A stretch of 54,036 nt of DNA from an uncultured Bacillota bacterium. Lineage in GTDB: Bacteria > Bacillota_I > Bacilli_A > ML615J-28 > CAG-313. Position 1 is the first letter of the stretch. Every line of letters starts with the position of its first letter. Positions 8,709 to 18,782 of this stretch are shown one piece after another. Where the stretch lies: contig CAMODB010000006.1 in assembly GCA_946611195.1 (NCBI GenBank), forward strand, positions 1-54,036, given 5' to 3'. Both the position numbers and the translations under genes were made by a program. The notes under the pieces are model-generated. The model made no database searches and was not told the origin of the DNA. It saw nothing but the letters and a program-made list of their open reading frames with translations.

Positions 8709-10027
8709 CTAATCTTGTTTATAATTCCAAACGACTATTCTATTAAAAGCACACCAATTTTCTGCCCAGCCTTCTGGTTTTTCTTCTCTTTCACAATAAA
8801 TAATAGCATCTTTATTATTTAAGCCAATAGCTTTTGCACCAATATTAACAACACTAGCTGGAATAATTAGATTATCAAAATAGGTTCTGTATAAAGCCAT
8901 TTCACTTAAAGTTTCTAATTTATTTGGTAAAACTATTTCTTTTAAATTTTTACATCCATCAAAAACATTATTTTCTATTTTTAATAACGTGTTAGGTAAA
9001 TTAACATTAGTTAAATTTTCACACATATTAAAGGCATATTGTTCAATAACTTCGACCCCTTCTGGAATATCGATTGAGGTTAGGGAAGTACAACCATCAA
9101 ATAACCAAGAACTTATTGTTTTTAAATCTTTAGGTAATTTAATTGATTTTAAAGAACTACATTCAATGAAAGCCCCTTCTTCAATTGTTTTAATTGTATC
9201 CGGCAAGATAATTGATTCTAATTTATTTTTATGTTTAAAAGCTACTGATTGAATTTCGGTAACCACACAACCATCTATCATTGCCGGTACTTCTAATTCT
9301 GTAAGATCATCTATTAAAAACCTTGCGATAGACAATTCATCATTAGTCTTTTTAAATTCAAATAATGGTTGCCATTTTTCATTAATAATCATATTATTAG
9401 TGACTACATCATCTTCAAAATCCCATTTTAGATCATTAACATACCAGCCTTTATAAATATAGCCAATTCTTTCTTGCACAAGCGGTTCGGTTAATTTTGT
9501 ACCATAGACTACTTCTTGTGTTTCAAATTCATTTTTATTATAATATTTATATGATACTACAAAAGTTTTTATCTTCCATTTTGCAGTTAAAGATAAATCA
9601 TTTGACTTTCGATTTTTTCATCATTTTGATACCAGCCTAAAAAATCATAACCTTCTCTTTCCAGTATTGGTAAATCATAAGGTGAATCATATTGAACCTT
9701 TAATATATTATTATCTAATTCTATTTCACTATTAGCATCTAAATTTATTTGATATTCTATTGGTAACCAATGCGCATCTAAAGTAATACTTTCTTGTAAG
9801 GTATCTTTAGCTGAATTCCATTTTTTATCGCCATAATACCATCCATCAAATGTGTAACCGACTCTTTCTAAATCCACATATAGTGGTACTTTATCACCAA
9901 CATTGAGTTTAAGATCGTTACATTTAATATCACAATTAGTTTCAAATCTGACTGTTAAAGTATTATCACAACTATTTAAGACAAATAATAAACTAAATAT
10001 AAATAATATAAAATAGATTTTTCTCAT
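8709..10027 (-). pseudogene. Lipoprotein with InlB-type (Listeria-Bacteroides) repeats and BspA-like LRR_5 domain, split by a frameshift near 9613-9618
   Basis: ORFs 9587..10027 and 8709..9479 are two parts of one protein. The intervening frame reads NDLSLTAKWKIKTFVVSYKYYNKNEFETQEVVYGTKLTEPLVQERIGYIYKGWYVN without stops. Lipobox LNSC. Confidence 0.8.
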
Positions 10028-10090
10028 TCTTCTTTTTCCTCCATATCTATTATACTATATTATTTAAAAAAAGGCTCATTTAAAAATAAA

Positions 10091-10114
10091 AATAGGTCTA
10101 AATATAGACCTATT
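10091..10114 (-). terminator. Terminator hairpin overlapping the stop codon of the DUF308 gene
   Basis: AATAGGTCTA AATA TAGACCTATT followed on the minus strand by a T-rich tract. Confidence 0.7.
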
Positions 10115-10730
10115 CTACCATTGCATCTCTTACTTCTTGTTCAGCATCTACTACTTTTTGTTGTTCTTCTACATTTTTAGCTACTTCATCAATGGCTTTT
10201 AAACCATGAACTAAGTCTAAGAAAGCATCAAGACAAAGTAATAGAGCAGATAACATTAAGATTACCCCAATGATAATGCATAAAACTTCACGAGCTGTTT
10301 CATTAGTTAAGAATAAAATACCTAATACTAATAAAGCACCACCAATAACTAGATAAATAATAGCCTTAACAACACCACGTTTAAAGATAAGTGTTAGAAT
10401 TGCTTCAAGAACAATATATGAACCTAAAACAATTAATAATAAGGCTAAATATGATTCTAGCGGGATAATACTAACAAAGCATAATATACCTAATGCTATT
10501 GTTCCCGCATTAACTGATGCAGAAGCAGTTAAAGCACTCTTTTCAGTAATTAAGTCACTAATTAGTGTCGCAAAGCCAGTTAGTAATAAAACAATACCTA
10601 AAATAATACTGATTGTTTTATCAAAACTACGGTTGATAAGTAGAGTTAAACCTACTACAAAAATAAGAATAGCTTCTACTATTTTTAATACTTGAGCAGT
10701 AAGTAAAATTAATTTTGCATTCTTTTTCAT
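10110..10730 (-). CDS. HdeD/DUF308-like multi-TM membrane protein
   Basis: Six hydrophobic segments with HdeD-like repeats; start MKKNAKLILL at 10730 preferred (RBS upstream). Confidence 0.75.
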   Translation of the reverse strand: MKKNAKLILLTAQVLKIVEAILIFVVGLTLLINRSFDKTISIILGIVLLLTGFATLISDLITEKSALTASASVNAGTIALGILCFVSIIPLESYLALLLIVLGSYIVLEAILTLIFKRGVVKAIIYLVIGGALLVLGILFLTNETAREVLCIIIGVILMLSALLLCLDAFLDLVHGLKAIDEVAKNVEEQQKVVDAEQEVRDAMVE

Positions 10731-10863
10731 AATAAACTCCTTTCTTTTCTTAAGCATACATATTATACTCTTTTTTTAGTAAATAGTTTAATATTTGCTT
10801 TTGGCAAATAAGTATTATTATCCAAGTTTTTATGGTATAATATCTTGTAGATTGGAGATTATT

Positions 10864-11721
10864 ATGGCTATTAAAATTGGTGACATTAATAAACTTAAAG
10901 TAAAAAGGGAAACAAATATTAGTTATATCTTATATCCCTTAGATAATATTGATGAAGAAATCTTTTTACATTTTAATGAAACAAAGACTCCTTTAAAAGA
11001 GAATCAAATCGTTGATGCTTTTTTATATTATGATAATAAAAAACGATTAGCAGCTACAACTTATTTACCTACTGTTACAGTTTCCAAAATTGGCATGGGT
11101 AAATGTGTTGATGTGAAATTTGATATGGGTTGTTTTATGAATATTGGTATTTCTAAAGATATTCTTTTATCTTGTGATGATTTACCAAAAAATATTAATG
11201 GTTGGCCTAAAGTTGGTGAAGAATTACCTTTAATATTAAAAACTAAGCCTAACCATTTAGTCGCAAAAATTCCTTCCAAAGAAGAATTGAGAAAGACTGT
11301 TTTAAATAAGAAAGTTAAAGATGAAACAGAAGCTATTATTTGCGGTTTCACCTCTACTGGTGTATTTGCAGTAACAAGAGATTTTGAATATATCTATATT
11401 CATAAGAGCATGCTTAGAAAAAAATATCATATTGGGGAAATTGTTAACGTAACTATTGTCGGAATCAACGAACATAATGAATATAATGGTTCTTTAATTA
11501 AACAAAAAGAAACAATGATGGTTGATGATAGTAAAATGATTATCAATTATTTAAATGAATTTGGTACCCTTCCTCTAGGAGATAAATCAACACCAGAAGA
11601 TATTAATAAAATCTTTCCCCTATCTAAATCGGCTTTTAAAAGAGCCATTGGGACATTATATAAACAAAGAGCCATTGAAATATATGATTATAAAATAATA
11701 TTAATTAAAGATAATAATTAA
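10864..11721 (+). CDS. cvfB: S1-like RNA-binding protein, CvfB/YitL family
   Basis: S1-like domains plus C-terminal winged helix (MIINYLNEFGTLPLGDKSTPEDINKIFPLSKSAFKRAIGTLYKQRAIEI); ATG at 10864 follows GGAG. Confidence 0.85.
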   Translation: MAIKIGDINKLKVKRETNISYILYPLDNIDEEIFLHFNETKTPLKENQIVDAFLYYDNKKRLAATTYLPTVTVSKIGMGKCVDVKFDMGCFMNIGISKDILLSCDDLPKNINGWPKVGEELPLILKTKPNHLVAKIPSKEELRKTVLNKKVKDETEAIICGFTSTGVFAVTRDFEYIYIHKSMLRKKYHIGEIVNVTIVGINEHNEYNGSLIKQKETMMVDDSKMIINYLNEFGTLPLGDKSTPEDINKIFPLSKSAFKRAIGTLYKQRAIEIYDYKIILIKDNN

Positions 11722-11771
11722 GGCCTTAATTCTTTTATGAATTAATAAATATCAAATAATAGAAATAAAAT

Positions 11772-11803
11772 AAAATATGGGTATCTTTCGATACCCATAT
11801 TTT
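11772..11803. terminator. Bidirectional terminator between convergent genes
   Basis: AAAATATGGGTATC TTTC GATACCCATATTTT. Confidence 0.9.
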
Positions 11804-11829
11804 ATTATTGAATTTTAAAAGACCTTTAT

Positions 11830-12267
11830 TTAACATCCACAATCATATTCACCACTATCAAAGATAAAATAATCTTGATATTGTTTATTAAAGTCTTGAT
11901 ATGGCATGATAAGTAAATTAACAATTTTATATTTACCTTTTAAATTATCTAAATTAATATTTATATCACTATATAGATATATATAATAATCTTTCGAATA
12001 ATTATCTGATAAATAAGATATAAAGTCATTTAGATTGTTTTTTTCTAAATCATAATTTTGCATTTGTTTTAAATGCTTTTCTAAATAATGTTCACTTTCT
12101 CTTAAATCAAAAGCAGCATATTTTATATTACTTGTATTGATTGCTTCATACAAAGAATCAGCATAGATTTTTGAATCATCAGTGTTATAAACATTATAAC
12201 TTTTTGTACTACAAGAAGTAATTAAAATTAAGAATAATAGAATTAAGAAAATTATTTTTTTATTCAT
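11830..12267 (-). CDS. Putative lipoprotein with degenerate rhodanese-like domain
   Basis: Lipobox LITSC; AAFDLRESEHYLEKHLK rhodanese-like; overlaps trmD by 8 bp. Confidence 0.6.
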   Translation of the reverse strand: MNKKIIFLILLFLILITSCSTKSYNVYNTDDSKIYADSLYEAINTSNIKYAAFDLRESEHYLEKHLKQMQNYDLEKNNLNDFISYLSDNYSKDYYIYLYSDININLDNLKGKYKIVNLLIMPYQDFNKQYQDYFIFDSGEYDCGC

Positions 12268-12991
12268 TTTTGATTTTCTCCAAATATTCTAAATCTTCTT
12301 TATTTAAATTACTTTTTTCAAGTAAATCAGGTCGATTAAGATAAGTTTTCTTTATTGATTCTTCTCTTTTCCATTTTTCTACTTTTTGATGATGTCCAGA
12401 TATTAAGACTTCCGGAACTATTTTTCCTTCAAATTCTTGAGGGCGAGTATATTGTGGATATTCTAATAAATTATTTTCATAACTTTCAATATCTATTGAT
12501 CCTTCACTTAAAACACCTGGTATTAAACGAGATATGGAATCAAGAAGAATTAAAGATGGTAGTTCTCCGCCAGTTAAGACATAATCACCAATCGAATATT
12601 CATAATCAACATAATCTAAGATACGATTATCAATACCTTCATAATGACCACAAATAATAATAAAATGGTCATTATTTTTTATTAGATTTTTAGCACAATC
12701 TTGTTTATATAATTTACCAGAAGCTGATGTTAAAATTTTCGTAGCTTTTTCATAATTTGGAATTGACCTTAAACAATGGACAATTGGATCAATTCTAATT
12801 AACATTCCTTTACCACCACTATAAGCATAATCATCGACTGTGGAATGTTTATTACCACTAAAGGCTCTAAAATTATGAACATGAACTTCAATTAAATTAT
12901 TTTCAATGGCTCTTTTGATAATTGATTCTTTAATATAAGAATCGATAATATCAGGAAAGAGGGTTAATATATCAAATCTCGTCATTTTCAT
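12260..12991 (-). CDS. trmD: tRNA (guanine-N1)-methyltransferase
   Basis: FDILTLFPDII; IGDYVLTGGELP; YTRPQEFEG; VPEVLISGHHQ. Confidence 0.97.
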   Translation of the reverse strand: MKMTRFDILTLFPDIIDSYIKESIIKRAIENNLIEVHVHNFRAFSGNKHSTVDDYAYSGGKGMLIRIDPIVHCLRSIPNYEKATKILTSASGKLYKQDCAKNLIKNNDHFIIICGHYEGIDNRILDYVDYEYSIGDYVLTGGELPSLILLDSISRLIPGVLSEGSIDIESYENNLLEYPQYTRPQEFEGKIVPEVLISGHHQKVEKWKREESIKKTYLNRPDLLEKSNLNKEDLEYLEKIKNE

Positions 12992-13496
12992 TCACCACAT
13001 CAATTTTATTGATGATTATTTTATCACTAATAGATTTAATAAAATCTTTTGCAATCGGAATTAAAATTGTCTTTTTATCCATCGATATTATTTCTAATAA
13101 ATCTTTAGTTGGTTTAGGCATTAAGATAACATCTTTAACTTTTCCTACATATTCATCATTATCATAATATACTTTTAGATTTACTAAATCATCAACAAAA
13201 TATTCATCATTATTTAAAATAGGATTATCTTCTCTTGCGGCATAAATATCAAAACCAATGAAATTAGTTACTTCATTAATATCAAATAAATTATCAATGG
13301 TAATTACAGGATTATTCTTTAACATGCGAAAAGAGGTAATAGTATGAACATAATATTCATTTCTTAATTTAAAATATATTTTATTATTTTTCTTAAAGCG
13401 TTCAAAGATAAAATCACTTTCTGTACTTATTTTTAATTCCCCTTTAAGACCAAAAGTATTAACGATTTTACCAATTAAGATATATTTATTTTCCAT
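12972..13496 (-). CDS. rimM: Ribosome maturation factor RimM
   Basis: GKIVNTFGLKGELKI; overlaps trmD. Confidence 0.92.
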   Translation of the reverse strand: MENKYILIGKIVNTFGLKGELKISTESDFIFERFKKNNKIYFKLRNEYYVHTITSFRMLKNNPVITIDNLFDINEVTNFIGFDIYAAREDNPILNNDEYFVDDLVNLKVYYDNDEYVGKVKDVILMPKPTKDLLEIISMDKKTILIPIAKDFIKSISDKIIINKIDVVNENDEI

Positions 13497-16017
13497 CTTT
13501 TTCTATCTCCGCATCATTTTCTTTATTTGTATTACCCAAATCAATTACATTTTGTAAACCAAAGAGTCGCATTAAAGTTAAAGAATTAAGGATTGCGATT
13601 AAGGATACACCAACATCTGAGAAGATGGCAAGCCATAGTGATAAAATTTGCGTTGATTCCGTTGAAGAAAGTAGGGCTATTACCGCAATGATTGCTTTAA
13701 CAGATAAACTAAAAGCAATATTAAAAATAACCCGACGTTTGGTAGCTTTCGTAATCTTCATAAGTTCATTTAATTTATTCAAATCATCACTCATGATTAC
13801 AATATCCGAAATGGATATGGTTGCATCACTAGCGGTATCTCCCATTGCGATACCGACATCGGAAGCCGCAATTACTGGTGCATCATTAATACCATCACCA
13901 ACATAAGCAGTTGTTCCATTTTTTCTTTGGGAACTTTCTCTTATTTTATCCATATATTCTACTTTTTCATCTGGTAAGAGTTCAGCATATACTTCATCAA
14001 TTTGTAGAGTATTGGCGACATTGTCCGCAATGGATTTAGAATCACCAGTTAACATATAGACTTTACTTACGCCTGCTTTTCTTAGTTGGGTAATTGTTGA
14101 GAAGGCATCTTCACGAATAGAATCACCGATTACAACATAACCGATAAAAACTCTTTCCTTAAAGACATAAAGTATTAGATTAGGGTTATAGACTTCTGGG
14201 AATACTAATTTTTCTTTTATCGCAAGACGACGATTAGCTACCATGACATGACTACCATTGATAGTTGCTCTAGCACCTCCAAGCATTGAATGGAAATCAT
14301 CAATGATTTCCGTAAAGATTCCATCGCGTCCTGCTTGATCAACTAAACTTCTACCAATTGGATGATCAGAATAATATTCTGTATAAATGAATAATCTTCT
14401 TACTTCTTCTTCTTTATATCCTTGGGCTGTAACAATATTAGTAATTACGAAATTACCTTTTGTTAAGGTACCTGTTTTATCAAAAACAATATTTTCAATA
14501 TTAGAAGCTGCTTCTAAGAAATTAGATCCTCTTATTAAAATACCTCTTTTACTAGCTACCCCAATACCACAGAAGAAAGCAAGTGGTACTGATATTACTA
14601 AAGCACATGGACAAGATATAATTAGATATTCACTAGCGATATAGAGCCAATGCATAAAGAAGTCCGTATATTCTTCATATCCGGGATGCCAGATACCGCC
14701 AATAGCTCCTACAAGTAATAAGATAGCCGCAATACCCACAACAATAGGCGTATAATAACGACAGAAACGAGTAATAAAATTTTCACTCTTTGATTTATTA
14801 ATTGTCGCATTTTCCACCATATCTAAGATTCTTGTCATCATTGAATTATTGTAAGTTCTGGTAACTCTTATTTCAATATTCGAGCCCAAATTTAGACTTC
14901 CCGATAAGACTTCATCATTAACATTAACTGTTCTTGCTTTTGATTCCCCAGTAATATTTTTAGTATCAAGAATGGTTTTACCTTTACAAACAATACCATC
15001 TACTGGTATCATTTCCCCTTTACCAACGACAATTACATCATCAGGCAAGACTCCTTCTACTTCTATTTCTGTAATATCTTCACCAAGACGAACCTTAACT
15101 AATTGTACTTCATAACTAAGTAATTTTTGAATTGATTTACGACTACGATTAACAGCTAAATTTTGTAAAAATTCTCCTAATTGGTAAAGAATCATTATTA
15201 ATCCAGCTTCTGGGAAATGTTGGGTGATAATGGCTCCGATTGATGCAACCGTCATTAAGAAATTTTCATCAAAGATACGTCCTCTAAAAAGATTTTTAAT
15301 AAAACGCCAAATGATTTGATGACCAACCAAAAGATAACCTAATATTAGAATAATTACCCCAATTGTTCCTTGTGTACCATTAATTGGTGAATAATCTCTT
15401 TGTAAGAATATTTTCTTAAAGTCATAGGCAACAGCTATTCCGACAACTAATAATAAGGCTCCTAATAAGATAATTATTGCTTGTGGTTTTTTAATTTTAT
15501 TACCAATTTCTTGTTGAATTGGTTTACCTTTTTCAGCTGATTGAACAACTATTCTTTCATCAACACGGTGGGCGACATCTGATAATCTTTCTTCGATATG
15601 ATCGATCAAATCTTTATCGGTTGTTTCAATGATAAAACGATAAGTTGGATAATCAACAACTATTTTTTGATGATTGAATTCTTGTTTTGCGATAGTCTCA
15701 ACTCTTAAGCCACAATAAGCACAATCTAAGCCATTTAGATATAAGACTCTTCGATATACTTCCACATCATCGATACTCACAATCGTTGCATGTTTTTCAT
15801 ATTGACGAATGGCTTTTAATAATTTATTATTTAAATTTTTAAAATAATCATCAACTTTATAATGTTCTTCGGGTGGAGTGCATTCAATAACTAAGATTTT
15901 AGTTTCTCTATCGATTGTAGCATTAAAGATAGAATCAATCTTCTTTATTTCATTAACGATACGATTAAGCCCTTTAGAAGAGCTCATCTTACTAATTTGA
16001 TATTTCTTTACTTCCAT
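13486..16017 (-). CDS. Heavy-metal translocating P1B-type ATPase (CadA/ZntA-like)
   Basis: GLDCAYC HMA motif, SCPCALV, DKTGTLT, GDGINDAP. Confidence 0.95.
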   Translation of the reverse strand: MEVKKYQISKMSSSKGLNRIVNEIKKIDSIFNATIDRETKILVIECTPPEEHYKVDDYFKNLNNKLLKAIRQYEKHATIVSIDDVEVYRRVLYLNGLDCAYCGLRVETIAKQEFNHQKIVVDYPTYRFIIETTDKDLIDHIEERLSDVAHRVDERIVVQSAEKGKPIQQEIGNKIKKPQAIIILLGALLLVVGIAVAYDFKKIFLQRDYSPINGTQGTIGVIILILGYLLVGHQIIWRFIKNLFRGRIFDENFLMTVASIGAIITQHFPEAGLIMILYQLGEFLQNLAVNRSRKSIQKLLSYEVQLVKVRLGEDITEIEVEGVLPDDVIVVGKGEMIPVDGIVCKGKTILDTKNITGESKARTVNVNDEVLSGSLNLGSNIEIRVTRTYNNSMMTRILDMVENATINKSKSENFITRFCRYYTPIVVGIAAILLLVGAIGGIWHPGYEEYTDFFMHWLYIASEYLIISCPCALVISVPLAFFCGIGVASKRGILIRGSNFLEAASNIENIVFDKTGTLTKGNFVITNIVTAQGYKEEEVRRLFIYTEYYSDHPIGRSLVDQAGRDGIFTEIIDDFHSMLGGARATINGSHVMVANRRLAIKEKLVFPEVYNPNLILYVFKERVFIGYVVIGDSIREDAFSTITQLRKAGVSKVYMLTGDSKSIADNVANTLQIDEVYAELLPDEKVEYMDKIRESSQRKNGTTAYVGDGINDAPVIAASDVGIAMGDTASDATISISDIVIMSDDLNKLNELMKITKATKRRVIFNIAFSLSVKAIIAVIALLSSTESTQILSLWLAIFSDVGVSLIAILNSLTLMRLFGLQNVIDLGNTNKENDAEIEKDGK

Positions 16018-16039
16018 GGACTTAACCTCCTTACTTCTT

Positions 16040-16068
16040 ATTATACTATATTTTTTTTATATTTTCCA
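16040..16068 (-). promoter_or_regulatory. Candidate promoter for the P1B-ATPase-rimM-trmD unit
   Basis: Minus strand TGGAAA (16068-16063), 17 bp, TATAAT (16045-16040), then AAGGAGG RBS. Confidence 0.65.
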
Positions 16069-16089
16069 TTTATAATATTCAGGGTAAAG

Positions 16090-16117
16090 AAAAAGGTATT
16101 ATAGAAACTATAATACC
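16090..16117 (-). terminator. Intrinsic terminator after khpA
   Basis: GGTATTATAG TTT CTATAATACC followed by TTTTTCTTT on the minus strand. Confidence 0.85.
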
Positions 16118-16120
16118 ATT

Positions 16121-16378
16121 TTATTCTTCTTCATTGACAAATTCAATTTCGACATTTTGTTTGCAACGAATTGCTGCTGCATGAACAATAGTTCTAATTG
16201 AACTAGCAACACGTCCTTTTTTACCAATTACACGTCCAATATCATCTTTATTAACTAAGACTTCTAATTTACATACATTATCTATAAAAGATACTTGATT
16301 AACATTGACATCTTCAGGGTGTGATACTAAAGGCTTAATGATTTCAGTAACAAGACTTACATAATTAATATTATCCAT
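16121..16378 (-). CDS. khpA: KH-domain RNA-binding protein
   Basis: DIGRVIGKKGRVASSIRTIV (GxxG KH loop), next to rpsP. Confidence 0.93.
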   Translation of the reverse strand: MDNINYVSLVTEIIKPLVSHPEDVNVNQVSFIDNVCKLEVLVNKDDIGRVIGKKGRVASSIRTIVHAAAIRCKQNVEIEFVNEEE

Positions 16379-16388
16379 TATTTGTCAC

Positions 16389-16655
16389 CTACTTTGTTTC
16401 TTTCTCAGATGCTTTTGCAAGTAAACCTTGAGCTTTTAAGAAAGATTTTACAGTATCGGTAGGTTTTGCACCATCAGCTAACCATTTTAAAACTTTTTCT
16501 TCATCAAAAGTAACTGTAGCAGGATCAGTTAATGGATTATAAGTACCAACAATTTCGATATATCTACCATCACGAGGATTACGTGAATCTGTAGCAACAA
16601 TACGGTAAAAAGGATTTTTCTTTGAACCAAATCTTTGAGATCTTAATCTAACCAT
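16389..16655 (-). CDS. rpsP: 30S ribosomal protein S16
   Basis: [41 protein letters not shown]. Confidence 0.98.
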   Translation of the reverse strand: MVRLRSQRFGSKKNPFYRIVATDSRNPRDGRYIEIVGTYNPLTDPATVTFDEEKVLKWLADGAKPTDTVKSFLKAQGLLAKASEKETK

Positions 16656-16734
16656 TTGTTTATACCTCCTTCTTCTTTGACTGTCATTATTTTATCATAT
16701 TTTATATAGTGTGTCAAGTAAAATAACTTGACAG

Positions 16735-17010
16735 TCATTTATTTAATCTTTCTTTAATTCCTTTAATTGTTTTATAAATAGAAACACCAGTTTTTTCTTC
16801 ATACATCTTGTCATATCTTTTTTCAAAAGAGAGACTATTAAGTATTTTCTTATATTGTAAATAAGCTTCATATAATTCAATATCTTTCATTCTACCATCT
16901 TGAAAAACTGATACTTTATTAAAGAATTCCACAATTGTTACTACTTCATCAATCGTAAAGGAATCATAATCAATTTCAATATTAATATTTTCTTCATTAT
17001 TCTTTTTCAT
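16735..17010 (-). CDS. UPF0223 family protein (YktA-like)
   Basis: TIDEVVTIVEFFNKV...YLQYKKILNSLSFEKRYDKMYEEKTGVSIYKTIKGIKE matches recalled YktA pattern. Confidence 0.75.
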   Translation of the reverse strand: MKKNNEENINIEIDYDSFTIDEVVTIVEFFNKVSVFQDGRMKDIELYEAYLQYKKILNSLSFEKRYDKMYEEKTGVSIYKTIKGIKERLNK

Positions 17011-17104
17011 ATTTATCACCACCTATATTATAACATAATCAATGTAATTTTTTTGCGATAAATAATATTTTTTGATATAATAAGGAATGAAAGAGGTGAT
17101 ATCT

Positions 17105-17695
17105 ATGGCTAAAGAAAAGAAACCAGGTTTCTTCGCTGAATTCAAAGCATTTATAATGCGTGGTAATATCGTAGATATGGCAATAGGTGTTATTATTGCT
17201 GGTGCTTTCACTAAAATTGTTACTTCCTTAACTAATGATATCTTCATGCCAATCATTAACTGGATTGTTTCCTTAATTACTGGTGGCAAAGATGTATTAT
17301 TAATTAGTGTGTTAAATGGTAAACCATATTTCATTGAAGAAACAGTTGATGGTGAAGTAGTTAAGACTGTTAATAGTGAATGTATCTATATCAACTGGTC
17401 TAACTTCATTGAAGCAATAATTAATTTCCTTCTTATCGCATTAATCTTATTCATTATCGTTAAGACTATTAATAATGTACATAAGAAATTAGAAGCCAGA
17501 AAAGCGGAAATGGAAGCTAAATTACATGCAGAAGAAATAGCTAAGAAAGAAGCTGAAGAAAAAGAAAAAGCAGAAATCGAAGCTAAAGAAGCTGAAGAAA
17601 AAGCTGCTCTTCAAGCTAAACTTGATAAGGAAAAAGCTGAATCAATGACTACTAATGAATTATTAGTTGAATTGATTAATAAACTTAGCAAGTAA
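17105..17695 (+). CDS. mscL: Large-conductance mechanosensitive channel with long charged C-terminal helix
   Basis: FMRGNIVDMAIGVIIAGAFTKIVTSLTNDIFMP-type core; ATG at 17105 preferred over the ORF start. Confidence 0.95.
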   Translation: MAKEKKPGFFAEFKAFIMRGNIVDMAIGVIIAGAFTKIVTSLTNDIFMPIINWIVSLITGGKDVLLISVLNGKPYFIEETVDGEVVKTVNSECIYINWSNFIEAIINFLLIALILFIIVKTINNVHKKLEARKAEMEAKLHAEEIAKKEAEEKEKAEIEAKEAEEKAALQAKLDKEKAESMTTNELLVELINKLSK

Positions 17696-17756
17696 AAACA
17701 AATGATAGAAGTAGTACTTTTTAGTATTACTTCTTTCTTTTTTAATAGGTGAAAAT

Positions 17757-18746
17757 ATGAAAATTTTAGTATTTATTTTATTTATTCTCTGTGTCAATCT
17801 TTTAATTTACTTATTCTTAAATATCTTTATTAAAGAAGCTCATAAAAAACTCTTTAATTATCATTTTAATACAAATCCTTTAATTGATTCTTATAAAGCA
17901 ACAGATTATGATTTAGATTTAATTAAATATAGTATTAATGAAAACAATGAAACTATTAATGGTTATTTTTATACACCTAAAAATTATGATAAAAATAAAT
18001 TAATTATTTTTTGTCATGGTATGTGGGGAACTAAAGAAACTTATTTACAAGATATTGGTGAACTTACTTTAAATAATTTTCAAGTTCTTTCATTTGATTG
18101 TCTTGGCTTTGGTGAATCAGATGGTAAAATATTAGGTCTAGGAACTTTCTTAAAAAGTTTAGATCTAGTTTTAAATGATTTAATGAAGAAAAAAGAATAT
18201 ATCTATAAAGATATCTATGTTATTGGTCATTCAATGGGTGGATATGCAGCTACTAACATTGTTAAATATCATCCCGAAGTTAAAGCAGTAATTGGTCTTG
18301 CTCCTTTAACATCAGTTACTAATTCGATTAAATTATTAAAATTGCCTCTCTTCTTTGGTAAAATCTTTACCCTATATGATGAAAGATATTTCCATTCTTA
18401 TTCCTTAGCTGATTCTGTCAAATCACTCAAAAATTATAAAGGTAAAGTTTTAATCATTCAATCGACAGATGATAATATGGTTCCTTTTAAATATGGTTTA
18501 CAGCGTATTAAAGATAATTTAAAAGATAATACCAATATCGAATATTTAGAAGTATCATCACGTCATCATAATCCCGAATATACCATCGAGGCGGTTGAAA
18601 AACTAAATGCTTTTTTAACAAAAGATCGCCTTATTAAAAATAAAGAAGAGCGTCTTAAATTATATCAGGAAACTGATTTTAAGAAATGTGGTACCATTGA
18701 TAAAGAAATATTTCAAGTTATTATTGATTTTATCAATAATAATTGA
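17757..18746 (+). CDS. Alpha/beta hydrolase
   Basis: GHSMGG nucleophile elbow; FCHGMWGTKE; TGA stop. Confidence 0.88.
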   Translation: MKILVFILFILCVNLLIYLFLNIFIKEAHKKLFNYHFNTNPLIDSYKATDYDLDLIKYSINENNETINGYFYTPKNYDKNKLIIFCHGMWGTKETYLQDIGELTLNNFQVLSFDCLGFGESDGKILGLGTFLKSLDLVLNDLMKKKEYIYKDIYVIGHSMGGYAATNIVKYHPEVKAVIGLAPLTSVTNSIKLLKLPLFFGKIFTLYDERYFHSYSLADSVKSLKNYKGKVLIIQSTDDNMVPFKYGLQRIKDNLKDNTNIEYLEVSSRHHNPEYTIEAVEKLNAFLTKDRLIKNKEERLKLYQETDFKKCGTIDKEIFQVIIDFINNN

Positions 18747-18782
18747 AAAAAGTGATATAATAGATTTAGGAGATAAAATATT

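Noticed and set aside
17023-17334. 103-aa minus-strand ORF opposite mscL
   Set aside because: Antisense to the conserved MscL core; no recognisable domain
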